A stretch of 64,000 bases of DNA from Strigops habroptila (taxonomy: Eukaryota; Chordata; Aves; Psittaciformes; Psittacidae). The notes below the pieces were generated by a model. The model was not told the origin of the DNA. It made no database searches and worked only from the letters and a program-made list of their open reading frames with translations. Positions 10,172 through 19,068 of the stretch are shown one piece after another; position 1 is the stretch's first letter; each line of letters starts with the position of its first letter. A program made the translations under genes and the position numbers. Where the stretch lies: the NCBI RefSeq assembly GCF_004027225.2, contig NC_044301.2:27662300-27726299 (forward strand), given 5' to 3'.

Positions 10172-10790
10172 AGGAGGACCTGGAAGCCATTGTGCAGCAT
10201 GACATAATCGCAAACAGAGAAGGACTGGTGGGTGATGTGATGGTTGGAGGCTGTCTTGGGCAAAGCGATCATGAAATGAATTGAATTTTCATTCCTTTTA
10301 GAAGTCAGGAAGAAGGTCAGCAAAACCTCCACCTTAGACTTCCGGAGGACTGACTTTGGCCTGTTTATGATGCTGGTTGAGAGAATCCCTTGGGAAGCAT
10401 TACTGAAGGACAAAGGGATCCAGGAAGGCTGGACACTCTTCAAGAATGGAATCCTTAAAGCACAGGAGCAGGCAGTCCCTATGTGCCAAAAATCAAACCG
10501 GCAGCAAAGACCAGCCTGGCTGAACAGGGAGATACTGCTTGAACTCAGGAAAAGAAAGAGAAATTATCACCTGTGGAAGAAGGGACTCTCAACCCATGAG
10601 GAAAATATTGGGCTGCTGTTAAGCAAGAGAGGGGAAATACCAACAATGCTGAAAAGGCAGAGGTTCTCCACACTTATTTCACCTCTGTCTTTACCAGCAA
10701 CATTGGGCCCCAGTTCTTGGGATTCAAAATCCAAGTTGATGCAGACACCAATCAACAAATTTTGGTTCCATCTCTTATAACAGTCTCAAC
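10172..10790 (+). mobile_element. CR1 fragment (endonuclease end to RT start)
   Basis: The plus strand encodes the stretch after the CR1 endonuclease: a GQSDHEM-like word near 10257-10280, the DFRRTDFGLF linker, and a Lys/Arg-rich region up to the N-terminal part of RT. It is truncated at both ends with no 3' octamers. Frames are broken. Confidence 0.8.
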
Positions 10791-10804
10791 AGTCTCATTA
10801 CTGA

Positions 10805-11365
10805 CCAGATGCACCCAGGTCCTTGAGCAAAAGCAATTGTGTTTGCCTTCGCCTGAGGCAGGAATAACCCAGAATCTTTTCCCCAGCATATTTTTTATAT
10901 GCACTACAGGAACTTTATCCACTTCTATAATCTGTAAAAATTTTGATTGGGCTGGACCAGCCTGGTTGGCAGATCTCCTAGTGTTGACAAACCAGGTGGC
11001 TTTTGCTAAATGGGCATCTCAATGCTTAAAGGTCCCACCACCTATTGCTCTCAGTGTAGTCTTTAACAGTCCATTGTACTGTTCAATTTTCTCGGAGGCT
11101 GGTGCATGATAGGGGATGTGATATACCCACTCGATGCCATGCTCTTTGGCACAAGTGTCTATGAGGTTGTTCCGGAAATGAGTCCCATTGTCTGACTCAA
11201 TTCTCTCTGGGTTGCCATGTCGCCGTAAGTCTTGCTTCTCGAGGTCCAGGATAGTATTCTGGGCACTGTCATGGTACACAGCATATCCATTCCATCCATC
11301 TGGTGGTTGCTTCCACCATTGTAAGCACATGGTGCTTGCCTTGGCAGGATTGTGGTGGGAAAGGG
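10805..11365 (-). pseudogene. ERV copy M2: integrase (partial)
   Basis: The reverse strand encodes the integrase core (ESDNGTHFRNNLID, then YHIPYHAPASEKIEQYNG) and the beginning of the C-terminal domain, matching 21370-21900 of copy P. The catalytic Asp of SDNGTH and the Glu of the EKIEQ block are present. The zinc-binding domain and the first catalytic Asp are not found, and a frameshift occurs near 11019. The 3' end is lost at a CR1 junction around 10790-10805, so this copy has no 3' LTR. Confidence 0.85.
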
Positions 11366-11637
11366 GAAGGAAGCACTACCTGCTTGCCTCCTGTAATCTA
11401 TGGCCTGGTGGCACTGGTGGCTCATAATGGAGGAGTTGGAGACTGATGCTAGTGGTTCATGGGGGGCTCATACACATTTTAAAGACTTGGTGCAAGGGTT
11501 TATTTGCTTCAGATCTAGCTTACTAATCTATTTTAACAGTAATCAGAGAGCATGGAAATATTTGTAAGAAAAAAACAAAAAGGCCTCAAAAATCTCTTTC
11601 ATGTTCAAATTAATATTTGTATATCTCCCTGAAGGGA
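11366..11637. other. Unassigned insert inside ERV copy M2
   Basis: This stretch replaces the expected RT/RNase H part of M2 and matches neither ERV nor CR1 that I can recognise. No open frame or repeat stands out. Confidence 0.4.
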
Positions 11638-11971
11638 GATATAGGCACCTGAAGGTCTACGACCTCATTGGCATCATGGAGACATGGTGGGATGCCTCCT
11701 ATGACTGGAGTGTTGGAAGGATAGAGGCTCTTCAGAAAAGAGCCTGGGAAGATGAGAAGGGGGTGTCGCCCTCCACATAAACAACCAGCTGGAGTGCGCA
11801 CAGCTCTGCCTGGGGATGGATGAGGAGACAACTGAGAGCTTATGGATCAGGATTAAAGGGAAGGCAGGGACAGGGGACATTACACTGGGGGTCTGCTAGA
11901 GGCCACCCAGACACTAAGACCGAGTGGATGAGGCCCTCTACAGACAGATGGGTGCAGCCTCACATTCACAA
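11638..11971 (+). mobile_element. CR1 fragment (endonuclease N-terminal part)
   Basis: The plus strand encodes the CR1 endonuclease opening (YDLIGIMETWWDASYDWSVG; the catalytic Glu lies in METWWD) and continues to the LYRQMGAASHSQ block. It is broken by frameshifts and ends abruptly at 11971, next to an ERV leader fragment. It lies downstream of the 10.2-kb CR1 piece although it represents an earlier part of ORF2, so the two are separate insertions or rearranged. Confidence 0.8.
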
Positions 11972-12000
11972 GTCCATTATTAATAGTTCCCATTAGATGG
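11972..12000 (-). other. ERV leader fragment joined to RT in copy M2
   Basis: About 25 bases (core ATTAATAGTTCCCATTAGAT) equal the leader sequence of M1 at about 9757-9781, not the RT sequence expected here. On the coding strand RT passes into leader at a shared AGCC, which suggests template switching during reverse transcription. Confidence 0.7.
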
Positions 12001-12365
12001 CTGCCTTTGACTCCAGTTCATATTGAAGATCTAGCATGTCCGGTACGGCAGCACTCAATGGTGGGGTGACTTCGTTCAGGCCACAATAATCTACTGTTAG
12101 TCTCCACTCTCCATTAGACTTTTGCACTGGCCATATGGGGCTATTAAAGTGTGAGAAGGTCCTGCTGATCACTCCTTGGCTCTCCAGTCTACGGATCAGC
12201 TTATGGATGGGAATCAGGGAGTCTCGGTTGGTGCGATATTGCCGCCGGTGCACTGTTGTGGTCACGATTCAGCAACCCCACAACAGAAAGATCTTCTGAG
12301 AGACTGGGCAAGGGGGACAGCTGCTTCATTTCCTCTGTCTCCAAGGCAGCGATACCAAAAGCACA
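11993..12365 (-). pseudogene. ERV copy M2: N-terminal reverse transcriptase
   Basis: The reverse strand gives the RT start (SLIPIHKLIRRLESQGVIS, then SPIWPVQKSNGEWRLTVDY), the fingers region that precedes the catalytic YxDD box. It is cut at about 12000 before the palm, so no catalytic Asp pair remains. A frameshift separates it from the protease frame. Confidence 0.85.
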
Positions 12366-12704
12366 TCAATACCCTTTTGGGTCTTTGAAGTACCCTCTCC
12401 TGAGATAGTCTATGCCAAGGATGCATGGATCCCCTGGACCAGTCACAATGGGGTCCTTTTGCCACTTCCTCCCAGTCAGGCTGATTTCAGCCTCCAGTGC
12501 AGTCAACTCTTGGGATCCTCCTGTCACTCCAGAAATGCAAATGGGTTCCACCCCTTGATACCTTGATGGCATCAGGGTGCACTTTGCACCATTATCGACT
12601 AGAGCCTTATACTTCTGTGGGACTGATGTGCCAGGCCATCTGATCCACACAGTCCAGTAAACCAGATTGTCCCTCTCCTCCACCTGGCTGGAGGCAGGGC
12701 CCCT
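12366..12704 (-). pseudogene. ERV copy M2: aspartic protease, active site altered
   Basis: An open frame of roughly 105 codons follows gag after one in-frame amber codon (12705-12707). It has the retropepsin layout: VYWTVWIRWPG, then the active-site block, then ISGVTGGSQELT and DPCILGIDYL. The catalytic triplet reads ALVDNGAKCTLM here, whereas copy P has DTG, so the Thr is lost. The frame ends at 12366, shortly after the GIDYLRRG block. Confidence 0.85.
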
Positions 12705-14200
12705 CTAATAGTGATCATAAGATTCTCCACTTATGTCTTGTAGAAAGGGATTAGTATTTCATATCACAGGAGGTGGAGTAAAATCAGCTCTTCCACTCCA
12801 TCTGGGAAGCTGCTCACCGAAGACTGGAGCAGCAGCTTTCCTGGGAGGATCATCCTTGACCATTGTTCTCCTCTTCAATTGCTCCAGAACTGAGGTAGGT
12901 TTTCCATCCCACTTTCTCATGGCTTCTCATGGCAGATAAAACCATAGTGTGGCCCGTGGCATGTACCTCCTATATCTTCTCCCTCAGGCAATAGGGCACC
13001 TTCTGTTAATAGCTGAGATGCGGGTTGGTACATGTGGGGAGCTGGATAACTCATCTCTCAATTGTTTGAACTCCTGGGTCAAGAGTTTTTCCACAGCTGA
13101 AATGATGGAAGGGGTGATATTGTCTTTGAACTCTTGGAGTTGACGAGTCACTTCATCCACTGTTGGTGGTGCTACCTCACTCCAGCTCATTGATGCCAAC
13201 GAGCTGTCATATGATGATGGTGCACTCCGTGTAAGTTTCCGCCACATGGGTTGTGGACATTTGACTTCATCTGGATCTACAGGTGCATTCCCGGCATCCG
13301 GCCTATGAGAGATCATGTCTACAATGGCTGATTCCCTCAGGGACTGGATGCCTTTCTCTACCGTGGTCCAGTTGGCTGAGCGACTCATAATATTGTCCTT
13401 GTAGGGAAACCTTTCCTTCGCAGCTGCCAAGAGCTGCCTCCAAAGGCTGAGGGCTCATTTCTCTCTTGCAATCATTTGTCAATTCCTCCTTCCCTAGCAA
13501 GTGATCCCAGCTGCTTGGCTTCCCTGCCTTCTAGTTCATGACCATTGCCCCATTGTCCCAGCATCGGAGCAACTAGGTGACAGTGTGCTCACCTGGAAGA
13601 CGGCTGAAATATTTTCATATATTCCGCAGCTCAGTCGAGTTCTGGGATCGAGAAGATACCTCATCCTTTTTGTCTTCCTCTGATTCCTGTATTAATAACT
13701 CTCATTCAGATGCCATCCCCTATAGTATGAATATTGGGTCTTCATCTTTCTTCACAGCATGGGTTGCTCTTTGTGCCTCTCGTTTGCTTTTCCCCTTGTG
13801 TACAGGGGCAAGAGAAAGTGACATGCATTTGTCCTTTGGTTCAGCTGCTGTGTCTATCACTGTGGTTGGAGTGGCTGCAGTGTCTATTTTCCAGGTTTGA
13901 GTAGCTGCTGTGCTTGGGGGTTAAGTAGCTGTCTTGTCTGTTGCTTTGCTGTCAAATTCAGAGACATTTTTTTCCTGCTCCTTACAGAACAGGGCTCTGT
14001 AGGTGTAGGCCAAGCCCCAGCACGTTGCAGCAAGTTGTCCCTCTCTGGTATTGCCAGGATGACAGCACACCTGGTCTAGCTTTTCTGCTAATTTTTCCGG
14101 ATTTCGCACTTGTTCAGGGGTGAAGTTCCAAAGCACTGGAGGGGCCCACTGGCCTAGATACTTGCCCATACTCTCCCACACACCCTGCCACTCATGACTG
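12705..14200 (-). pseudogene. ERV copy M2: gag
   Basis: Reverse-strand blocks align with copy P. Minus 13921-14181 gives MGKYLGQWAPPVLWNFTPEQ; minus 12984-13430 gives KERFPYKDNIMSRSANWTTV and SAPSSYDSSLASMSW. The region ends at a TAG (12705-12707) with pro in the same frame. Frameshifts near 13900 and 13440 break it. I see no zinc-knuckle CCHC motif. Confidence 0.85.
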
Positions 14201-14262
14201 TCCAGCCTCAGGGAAAATCTCTTAGTTGTCCTCCTATATCATCGTCCTTTAACCTTAGACAT

Positions 14263-14336
14263 GTCCCGAGCCCAACCCTGTTTAACTTTCGAGATCAGAC
14301 GAAGTAGGACGTTCTCAAGGTGGTATGGCTGTGGGT
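14263..14336 (-). ncRNA. 5S rRNA-derived fragment inside ERV leader
   Basis: Read on the minus strand, this matches about the first 72 bases of vertebrate 5S rRNA without gaps: CCATACCACC near its start, then TCGTCTGATCTCG, then AAGTTAAACAGGG in place of box A. Over 60 aligned bases I count 47 identities, many of the differences being transitions. The 3' third of 5S (box C) is missing, so it should not be an active pol III gene. The equivalent place in M1 (about 9545-9570) lacks it, so it is an insertion, in the sense orientation of the ERV. Confidence 0.8.
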
Positions 14337-14344
14337 AAAACACA

Positions 14345-14860
14345 TGCAGTATTTGTGGCAACATGCTGACTCCCAGCAAAAGCAGCAAGCAGGTTTCAAG
14401 GTTATCCAAAGGCCATCCAAAACCTTTAGAATTCTCAAATAGCCTGGTGGGGGAGCGGAGGGTGTGAGGGAATGTCTCCTTCATAGTTTGACCCTCCGGG
14501 GAGGAAAAAAAAGATGTGTAATTGCTAAAAATTCCCATTATATGCCTCCCAAAGTATAGAGGTGATGACATGCTGAGAACACATGCCAGTCCAGATTCAT
14601 GATCAATGAGTCTATTGTATTACAAGTCATCACCATGAAGTCCAGCGAAAAAAGAACCTTAGCGCAGGCCCCAGAGCTGACAAATACTAAACCAGCAAAT
14701 ACTGGCTGTAAGTAAGGTACGACATGCTGAAACTCTGAGACCAAGCGCAACAAGTCTGAGAGCAAATAAATCAACATTGTGACGAGTGACTATTAATCCA
14801 AAACAATGAATGCTTATCACAAATATGATTAGACACACTCTGGTCAGATCTGTCGTTATC
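14345..14860 (-). pseudogene. ERV copy M2: broken hydrophobic leader ORF
   Basis: The same reading frame as minus 9638-10090 can be followed (HNVDLFALR near 14777-14800, then hydrophobic segments). It is interrupted by stops and a frameshift, for example the open pieces at minus 14538-14777 and 14239-14571. Confidence 0.55.
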
Positions 14861-14872
14861 TCAACTCTTCGT

Positions 14873-14890
14873 GCCCCACGTTGGGCGCCA
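14873..14890 (-). promoter_or_regulatory. Primer-binding site, tRNA-Lys1,2 type (M2)
   Basis: On the minus strand it reads TGGCGCCCAACGTGGGGC, the exact complement expected for the 3' end of tRNA-Lys1,2. It begins 8 bases inside the LTR. This is where a tRNA would prime minus-strand DNA synthesis. Confidence 0.92.
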
Positions 14891-14898
14891 AAAAGAAC

Positions 14899-15475
14899 TG
14901 TCTTGGTTTAAGCCCAGATGGTGTCGCAGAACCATGCAGCCACTCGATCACTCCCCATTGTTCTTCCTCCTGCTGCTCCCAGAGGGATGGGGAGGAGAAT
15001 GGAAAGAATGTAAATCCCACAAGTTGAGATAAGAGCAGTCCAGTAACTAAGGCATAATACAAAACCGCTACTCCTACCACCAATAATAATAATGAGAAAG
15101 GAAATAACAAAGAGAGAGAATACAATTGCTTGCCACCCACTGACCAATACCCAGCCCGACCTGAGAAGCCATCTGGGCCTTCCAGGTAAGTACCCCTCAT
15201 TCATATACTGGGCATGACGTACTGTGGTATGGAATACCCCTTTGGCCAGTTGTTTGGGTCAAGTGTCCTGTCTCTGCTTCCTCCCGGATTCCCGTGCCCC
15301 TTCTCACTGGCAGAGCATGAGACTGAAAAAATCCTTGATTGGAGAAAGCATTACTTAGGAACAAATAAAATCATCATTGTGTTATCAGCGTTGTTCCCAG
15401 GCTGTAAGTCAAAAACACAGCACTGCACCAGCTAAAAGAAGGAGAAAAATGACTGCTATAGATGAACCCAGGACA
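14899..15475 (-). mobile_element. ERV copy M2: 5' LTR
   Basis: 577 bp, bounded by TGTCTTGGTTTAAG at the low end and GAACCCAGGACA at the high end, followed inward by the primer site. It faces the 5' LTR of copy P 212 bases away, so the two proviruses diverge. Confidence 0.92.
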
Positions 15476-15687
15476 TTCAGTTTTAGTAGAAAGAACAAGG
15501 AAGAGTCCAAGCACTAGTCTAGGGCTTTGCCCAACAAGTATGAAAAGGCTAAATATAGTGTAGAGTAAAAAGTACTGACTGCACTGTAACCCACCCCTCG
15601 TCCTGCAGTAGGGTGGGCATTGAGGAGAAACAAGCATGCTGGGAGGGCACTGAGGAGAAACAAGCATGTTGGTAAAGAAAAGCATGA
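15476..15687. other. Spacer between two head-to-head proviruses
   Basis: About 212 bp that match neither LTR. It contains a two-unit tandem repeat (GAGGAGAAACAAGCATG near 15632-15649 and 15651-15668). No gene is seen. Confidence 0.6.
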
Positions 15688-16157
15688 GCACCGATGTTTT
15701 TAGATGTTGATAACTAATGTTTACTCTGACCAAGGACTTTCTCAGTCTCATGCTCTGCCAGGGAGGAGGGGAAGCTGGGAGGAAGCAGAGACAGGACACC
15801 TGACCCAAACTAGCCAAAGGGGTATTCCATACCATGGCACATCATGCCCAGTATATAAACTGGGGGGAGTTACCAGAAGGCCCAGATCACTGCTCGGGTC
15901 GGGCTGGGTATTGGTCAGATGGTGGTGATCAATTGTATCCTCTCCCCTTGTTTTTTCCCTTATCATTATATTATTGGTGGTAGGAGTAGGGGTTTTGTAT
16001 TATGCCTTAGTTACTGGACTGCTCTTATCTCAACCCGTGGGAGTTACATTCTTTCGATTCTCCTCCCCATCCCTCCGGGAGCAGCAGGAGGAAGAAGAGA
16101 GGGAGAGAGCGAGTGGCTGCGTGGTTTCGAGTTACCATCTGGGCTCAAACCACGACA
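15688..16157 (+). mobile_element. ERV copy P: 5' LTR, truncated at its 5' end
   Basis: It matches the family LTR from CACCGATGTTTTTAG to the terminal ACCACGACA. The first roughly 100 bases are missing. The TATA box TATATAAA is at 15852-15859. Because the left LTR edge is lost, a target duplication for this provirus cannot be recognised. Confidence 0.92.
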
Positions 16158-16165
16158 GTTCTTTG

Positions 16166-16183
16166 TGGCGCCCAACGTGGGGC
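16166..16183 (+). promoter_or_regulatory. Primer-binding site, tRNA-Lys1,2 type (P)
   Basis: An exact TGGCGCCCAACGTGGGGC lies 8 bases after the LTR end. Betaretroviruses such as MPMV and foamy viruses use this primer. With 5-bp target duplications in the family and no env, I favour a spuma-like/ERV-L-like (class III) relationship over class II. Confidence 0.95.
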
Positions 16184-16199
16184 AGGAAGGGTTGAGATA

Positions 16200-16425
16200 A
16201 TGACAGATCTGACCAGAGTGTGTCTAATCATATTTGTGATAATCATTCATTGTTACTACTCGTCACAATGTTGATATATTTGCTCTCAGATTTGTTGCGC
16301 TTGATCTCAGAGTTTCAGCATGTCGTATCTTACATACAGCCAGTATTTGCTGTTTTAGTGTTTATCAGCTGGGGGGCCTGGGCTAAGGTTCTTGTTTCAC
16401 TGTACTTCATGGCTGGACAGTCATG
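16200..16425 (+). pseudogene. ERV copy P: hydrophobic leader ORF remnant
   Basis: It starts at ATG 16200 (MTDLTRVC as in M1) and keeps the HNVDIFALR block near 16263-16290 and further hydrophobic residues. A frameshift lies between them and a stop follows near 16384. Much of the C-terminal part seen in M1 is deleted just before gag. Confidence 0.55.
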
Positions 16426-16951
16426 AGTGGCAGGGTGTGTGGGATAGTATGGGCAAGTATCTAGGCCAGTGGGCCCCTCCAGTGCTTTGGAACTTCACCA
16501 CTGAACAAGTGCAACGTCCGGAAAAAACTAGTAAAACACTTAAACGAGGTGTGCTGTCGTTCTGTTTATACCAGAGAGGGACAATTTGCTGCAACATGCT
16601 GGGGCTTGGCCTATGCCTACAGAGCCCTCCTCAACGCTATCCAGCACCTTCAAAGGGAAAAAATGTCCCTGGATCTGATGGCAAATCAACAGACAAACCC
16701 TGACCACAACAGACAATGCTGATACTCCAGAAGTACAGCAGCTACATCAACCCCAGTGACATGCACAAGAGCTACTCAAACCCTAACCACAAGAGACAGC
16801 GCAACTACTTCAATTTCAAATACAGCAGCTACACCAACCCCCAGTGACAAGCACAGCAGCTACACAAACCCCGATAGCAACAGACAACGCAGCTGTTGGT
16901 CTTACTCAACAACGAAGCACAACAGCTGCACCAACCCCTGCAACAGACACT

Positions 16952-17041
16952 GCAGCCACTCCAACCCTAGTGGCAGATGCTGCAGCCACTCCAATCCTAG
17001 TGGCAGACACTGCAGCCACTCCAACCACAGTGATAAACACT
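16952..17041 (+). repeat. 30-bp minisatellite inside gag (P)
   Basis: Three 30-base units start GCAGCCACTCCAA at 16952, 16982 and 17012, each encoding an Ala/Thr/Pro-rich decapeptide. More degenerate units extend upstream to about 16740. The orthologous array in M1 keeps the same 30-base period. Confidence 0.9.
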
Positions 17042-18207
17042 GCAGCTAAACCAAATGGCCAATTTGTGATAATACCTGTTGCCCCTGTAAGCAAAAGCAA
17101 ATGAGAGGCACAAAGAGCAACCCGTGAAGTGAAGAAAGATGAAGTCCAAATGCAATTACTACACGGAAGAGGATCTGAACAAGAGTTACTACTACGTGGA
17201 TCAGAGGAAGAGGAAGAAGAAGAAGAAGAGGTGAGTTCTCGACCCCGGACCTCGACCGGGCTGCGGAATATGCAAAAAGATTTCACCCGTCTTCCAGAGG
17301 AGCACATTGTCACCTGGTTGCTCCGATGCTGGGACAATGGGGCTGATGGTCATGAACCAGAAGGTAGGGAAGCCAAGCAGCTGGGATCACTTGCTAGGGA
17401 AGGAGGAATTGACAAATGATTGCAAGAGAGAAATGAGCCCTCAGCCTTTGGAGGCGGCTCTTGGCAGCTGTGAAGGAAAGGTTTCCCTACAAGGACAATA
17501 TTATGAGTCGCTCAGCCAACTGGACCACGGTAGAGAAAGGCATCCAGTCCCTGAGGGAATCAGCCATTCTAGACATGATCTATCATAGGCTGGATGCCAG
17601 GAACACATCCGTAGATCCAGATGAAGTCGAATGTACACAACCCATGTGGCGGAAACTTACACGGAGTGCACCATCATCATATGCCCCCTCACTGGCATCA
17701 ATGACCTGGAATGACAGAACATCACCAACAGTGAATTACCTGATTCGCCAACTCCGAGGGTTCAAAGACAATATCACCCCTTCCATCATTTCAGCTGTGG
17801 AAAAACTGTCCCAGGAGTTTAAACAATTGAGAGACCATTTATCCGATCTATCCAGCTCCCCACGCGTACCAACCCATGTCTCAGCTAATAACAGAAGGCG
17901 CCCTACTGCTCGAGAAAGAAAATATAGGAGGTACATGCCACGGGCCACCCTACGGTTTTACCTGCAGGATCACGGAGAAGACATGAGAAAGTGGGATGGA
18001 AAACCTACCTCAGTTCTGGAGGAAAGGGTGCGTGAACTGAAGAGGAGAACAATGGTCAGGGATGAACCTCCCAGGAAAGCTGCTGCTCCAGTCTCTGGTG
18101 AGCAGTTTCCCAGATGGAGTGGAAGAGCTGATTTTACTCCAACTCCTATAATAAGGAATACTAATCCATTTCTACAAGACATGAGTGGAGAATTTTATGA
18201 TCACTAT

Positions 18208-18210
18208 TAG
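18208..18210 (+). promoter_or_regulatory. In-frame amber codon between gag and pro
   Basis: TAG followed by AGGGGTCC; pro continues in the same frame. M2 has TAG in the identical place (12705-12707, minus). This is the arrangement expected for stop-codon readthrough to make Gag-Pol, as in gammaretroviruses and murine ERV-L. Confidence 0.7.
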
Positions 18211-18501
18211 AGGGGTCCTGCCTCCAGCCAGGTGGAGGAGAGGGACAATCAGGTTTACTGGACTGTGTGGATCAGATGGCCTGGCACATCAGTCCCACAG
18301 GAGTATAAGGCTCTAGTAGATACCGGTGCACAGTGTACCCTGATGCCATCAAAGTATCAAGGGGTGAAACCCATTTATATTTCTGGAGTGACAGGAGGAT
18401 CCCAAGAGTTAACTGTACTGGAGGCTGAAATCAGCCTGACTGGGAGGAAGTGGCAAAAGCACCCCATTGTGACTGGTCCAGGGGATCCATGCATCCTTGG
18501 C
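18211..18501 (+). pseudogene. ERV copy P: aspartic protease, 5' part
   Basis: In frame with gag after the amber codon. It carries VYWTVWIRWPG, the active-site triad ALVDTGAQCTLM with canonical D-T-G, and ISGVTGGSQELT, ending DPCILG. The next residues (IDYLRRG) resume at 19074 after an inserted solo LTR. The catalytic triad is intact, but the gene is split by 567 bp. Confidence 0.9.
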
Positions 18502-19068
18502 TGTCCTGGGTTCAGCTATAGCAGTCATTTTTCTCCTTCTTAGTAGCTGGTGCAGTGCTGTGGTTTTTAACTTTCAGCCTGGGAACAATGCTGATAACAC
18601 CGATGTTTTTAGTTGTTGCTAAGTAATGTTTACTCCGACCAAGGACTTTCTCAGTCTCATGCTTTGCCAGGGAGGAGGGGAAGCCGGGAGGAAGCAGAGA
18701 CAGGACACCTGACCCAAACTAGCCAAAGGGGTATTCCGTACCACAGCACGTCATGCCCAGTATATAAAGCGGGGGGAGTTACCCAGAAGGCCCAGATCAC
18801 TGCTCGGGTCGGTCTGGGTATCGGTCGGCAGGTGGTGAGCCATTGAATCCTCTCCCCTTGTTATTTCACTAATCATTATTATCATTGGTGGTAGCAGTAG
18901 TGGTTTTGTATTATACCTTAGTTACGGGACTGCTCTTATCTCAACCCGTGGGAGTTACATTCTTCCAATTCTCCTCCCCATCCCTCCGGGAGAGGGAGGA
19001 GGAAGAAGAGAGGGAGTGAGCAAGTGGCTGCGTGGTTCTAGGTTACTGGCTGGGCTCAAACTACGACA
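18502..19068 (+). mobile_element. Solo LTR of the same family inserted in pro
   Basis: 567 bp from TGTCCTGGGTTCAG to ACTACGACA, with a TATA box at 18761-18768. It is flanked by the perfect 5-bp direct repeat TTGGC (18497-18501 and 19069-19073). Removing one repeat plus the LTR restores the protease frame seen uninterrupted in M2, so both insertion and recombination to a solo LTR happened after copy P had integrated. Confidence 0.96.

Larger units (their letters stand above)
16427..18210 (+). pseudogene. ERV copy P: gag
   Basis: Gag blocks occur in three frames: MGKYLGQWAPPVLWNF near 16450, a Thr/Ala/Pro-rich repeat to about 17060, an acidic run of Glu near 17205-17230, then an open 250-codon frame at 17461-18210. 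That last frame contains ERFPYKDNIMSRSANW, SAPSSYAPSLASM and a basic RERKYRRYMPRATLRF stretch and ends in TAG, with pro following in frame. No CCHC knuckle is seen; the basic stretch may bind nucleic acid instead, as in spuma-like Gag. Frameshifts near 16560, 16750 and 17420 disable it. Confidence 0.88.

Noticed and set aside
14263-14336. AmnSINE1 or another 5S-headed SINE as source of the 5S-like segment
   Set aside because: No tRNA-related or core domain follows, AmnSINE1 is far older than this provirus, and the segment ends at an ERV leader on both sides. Kept only as an alternative to test.
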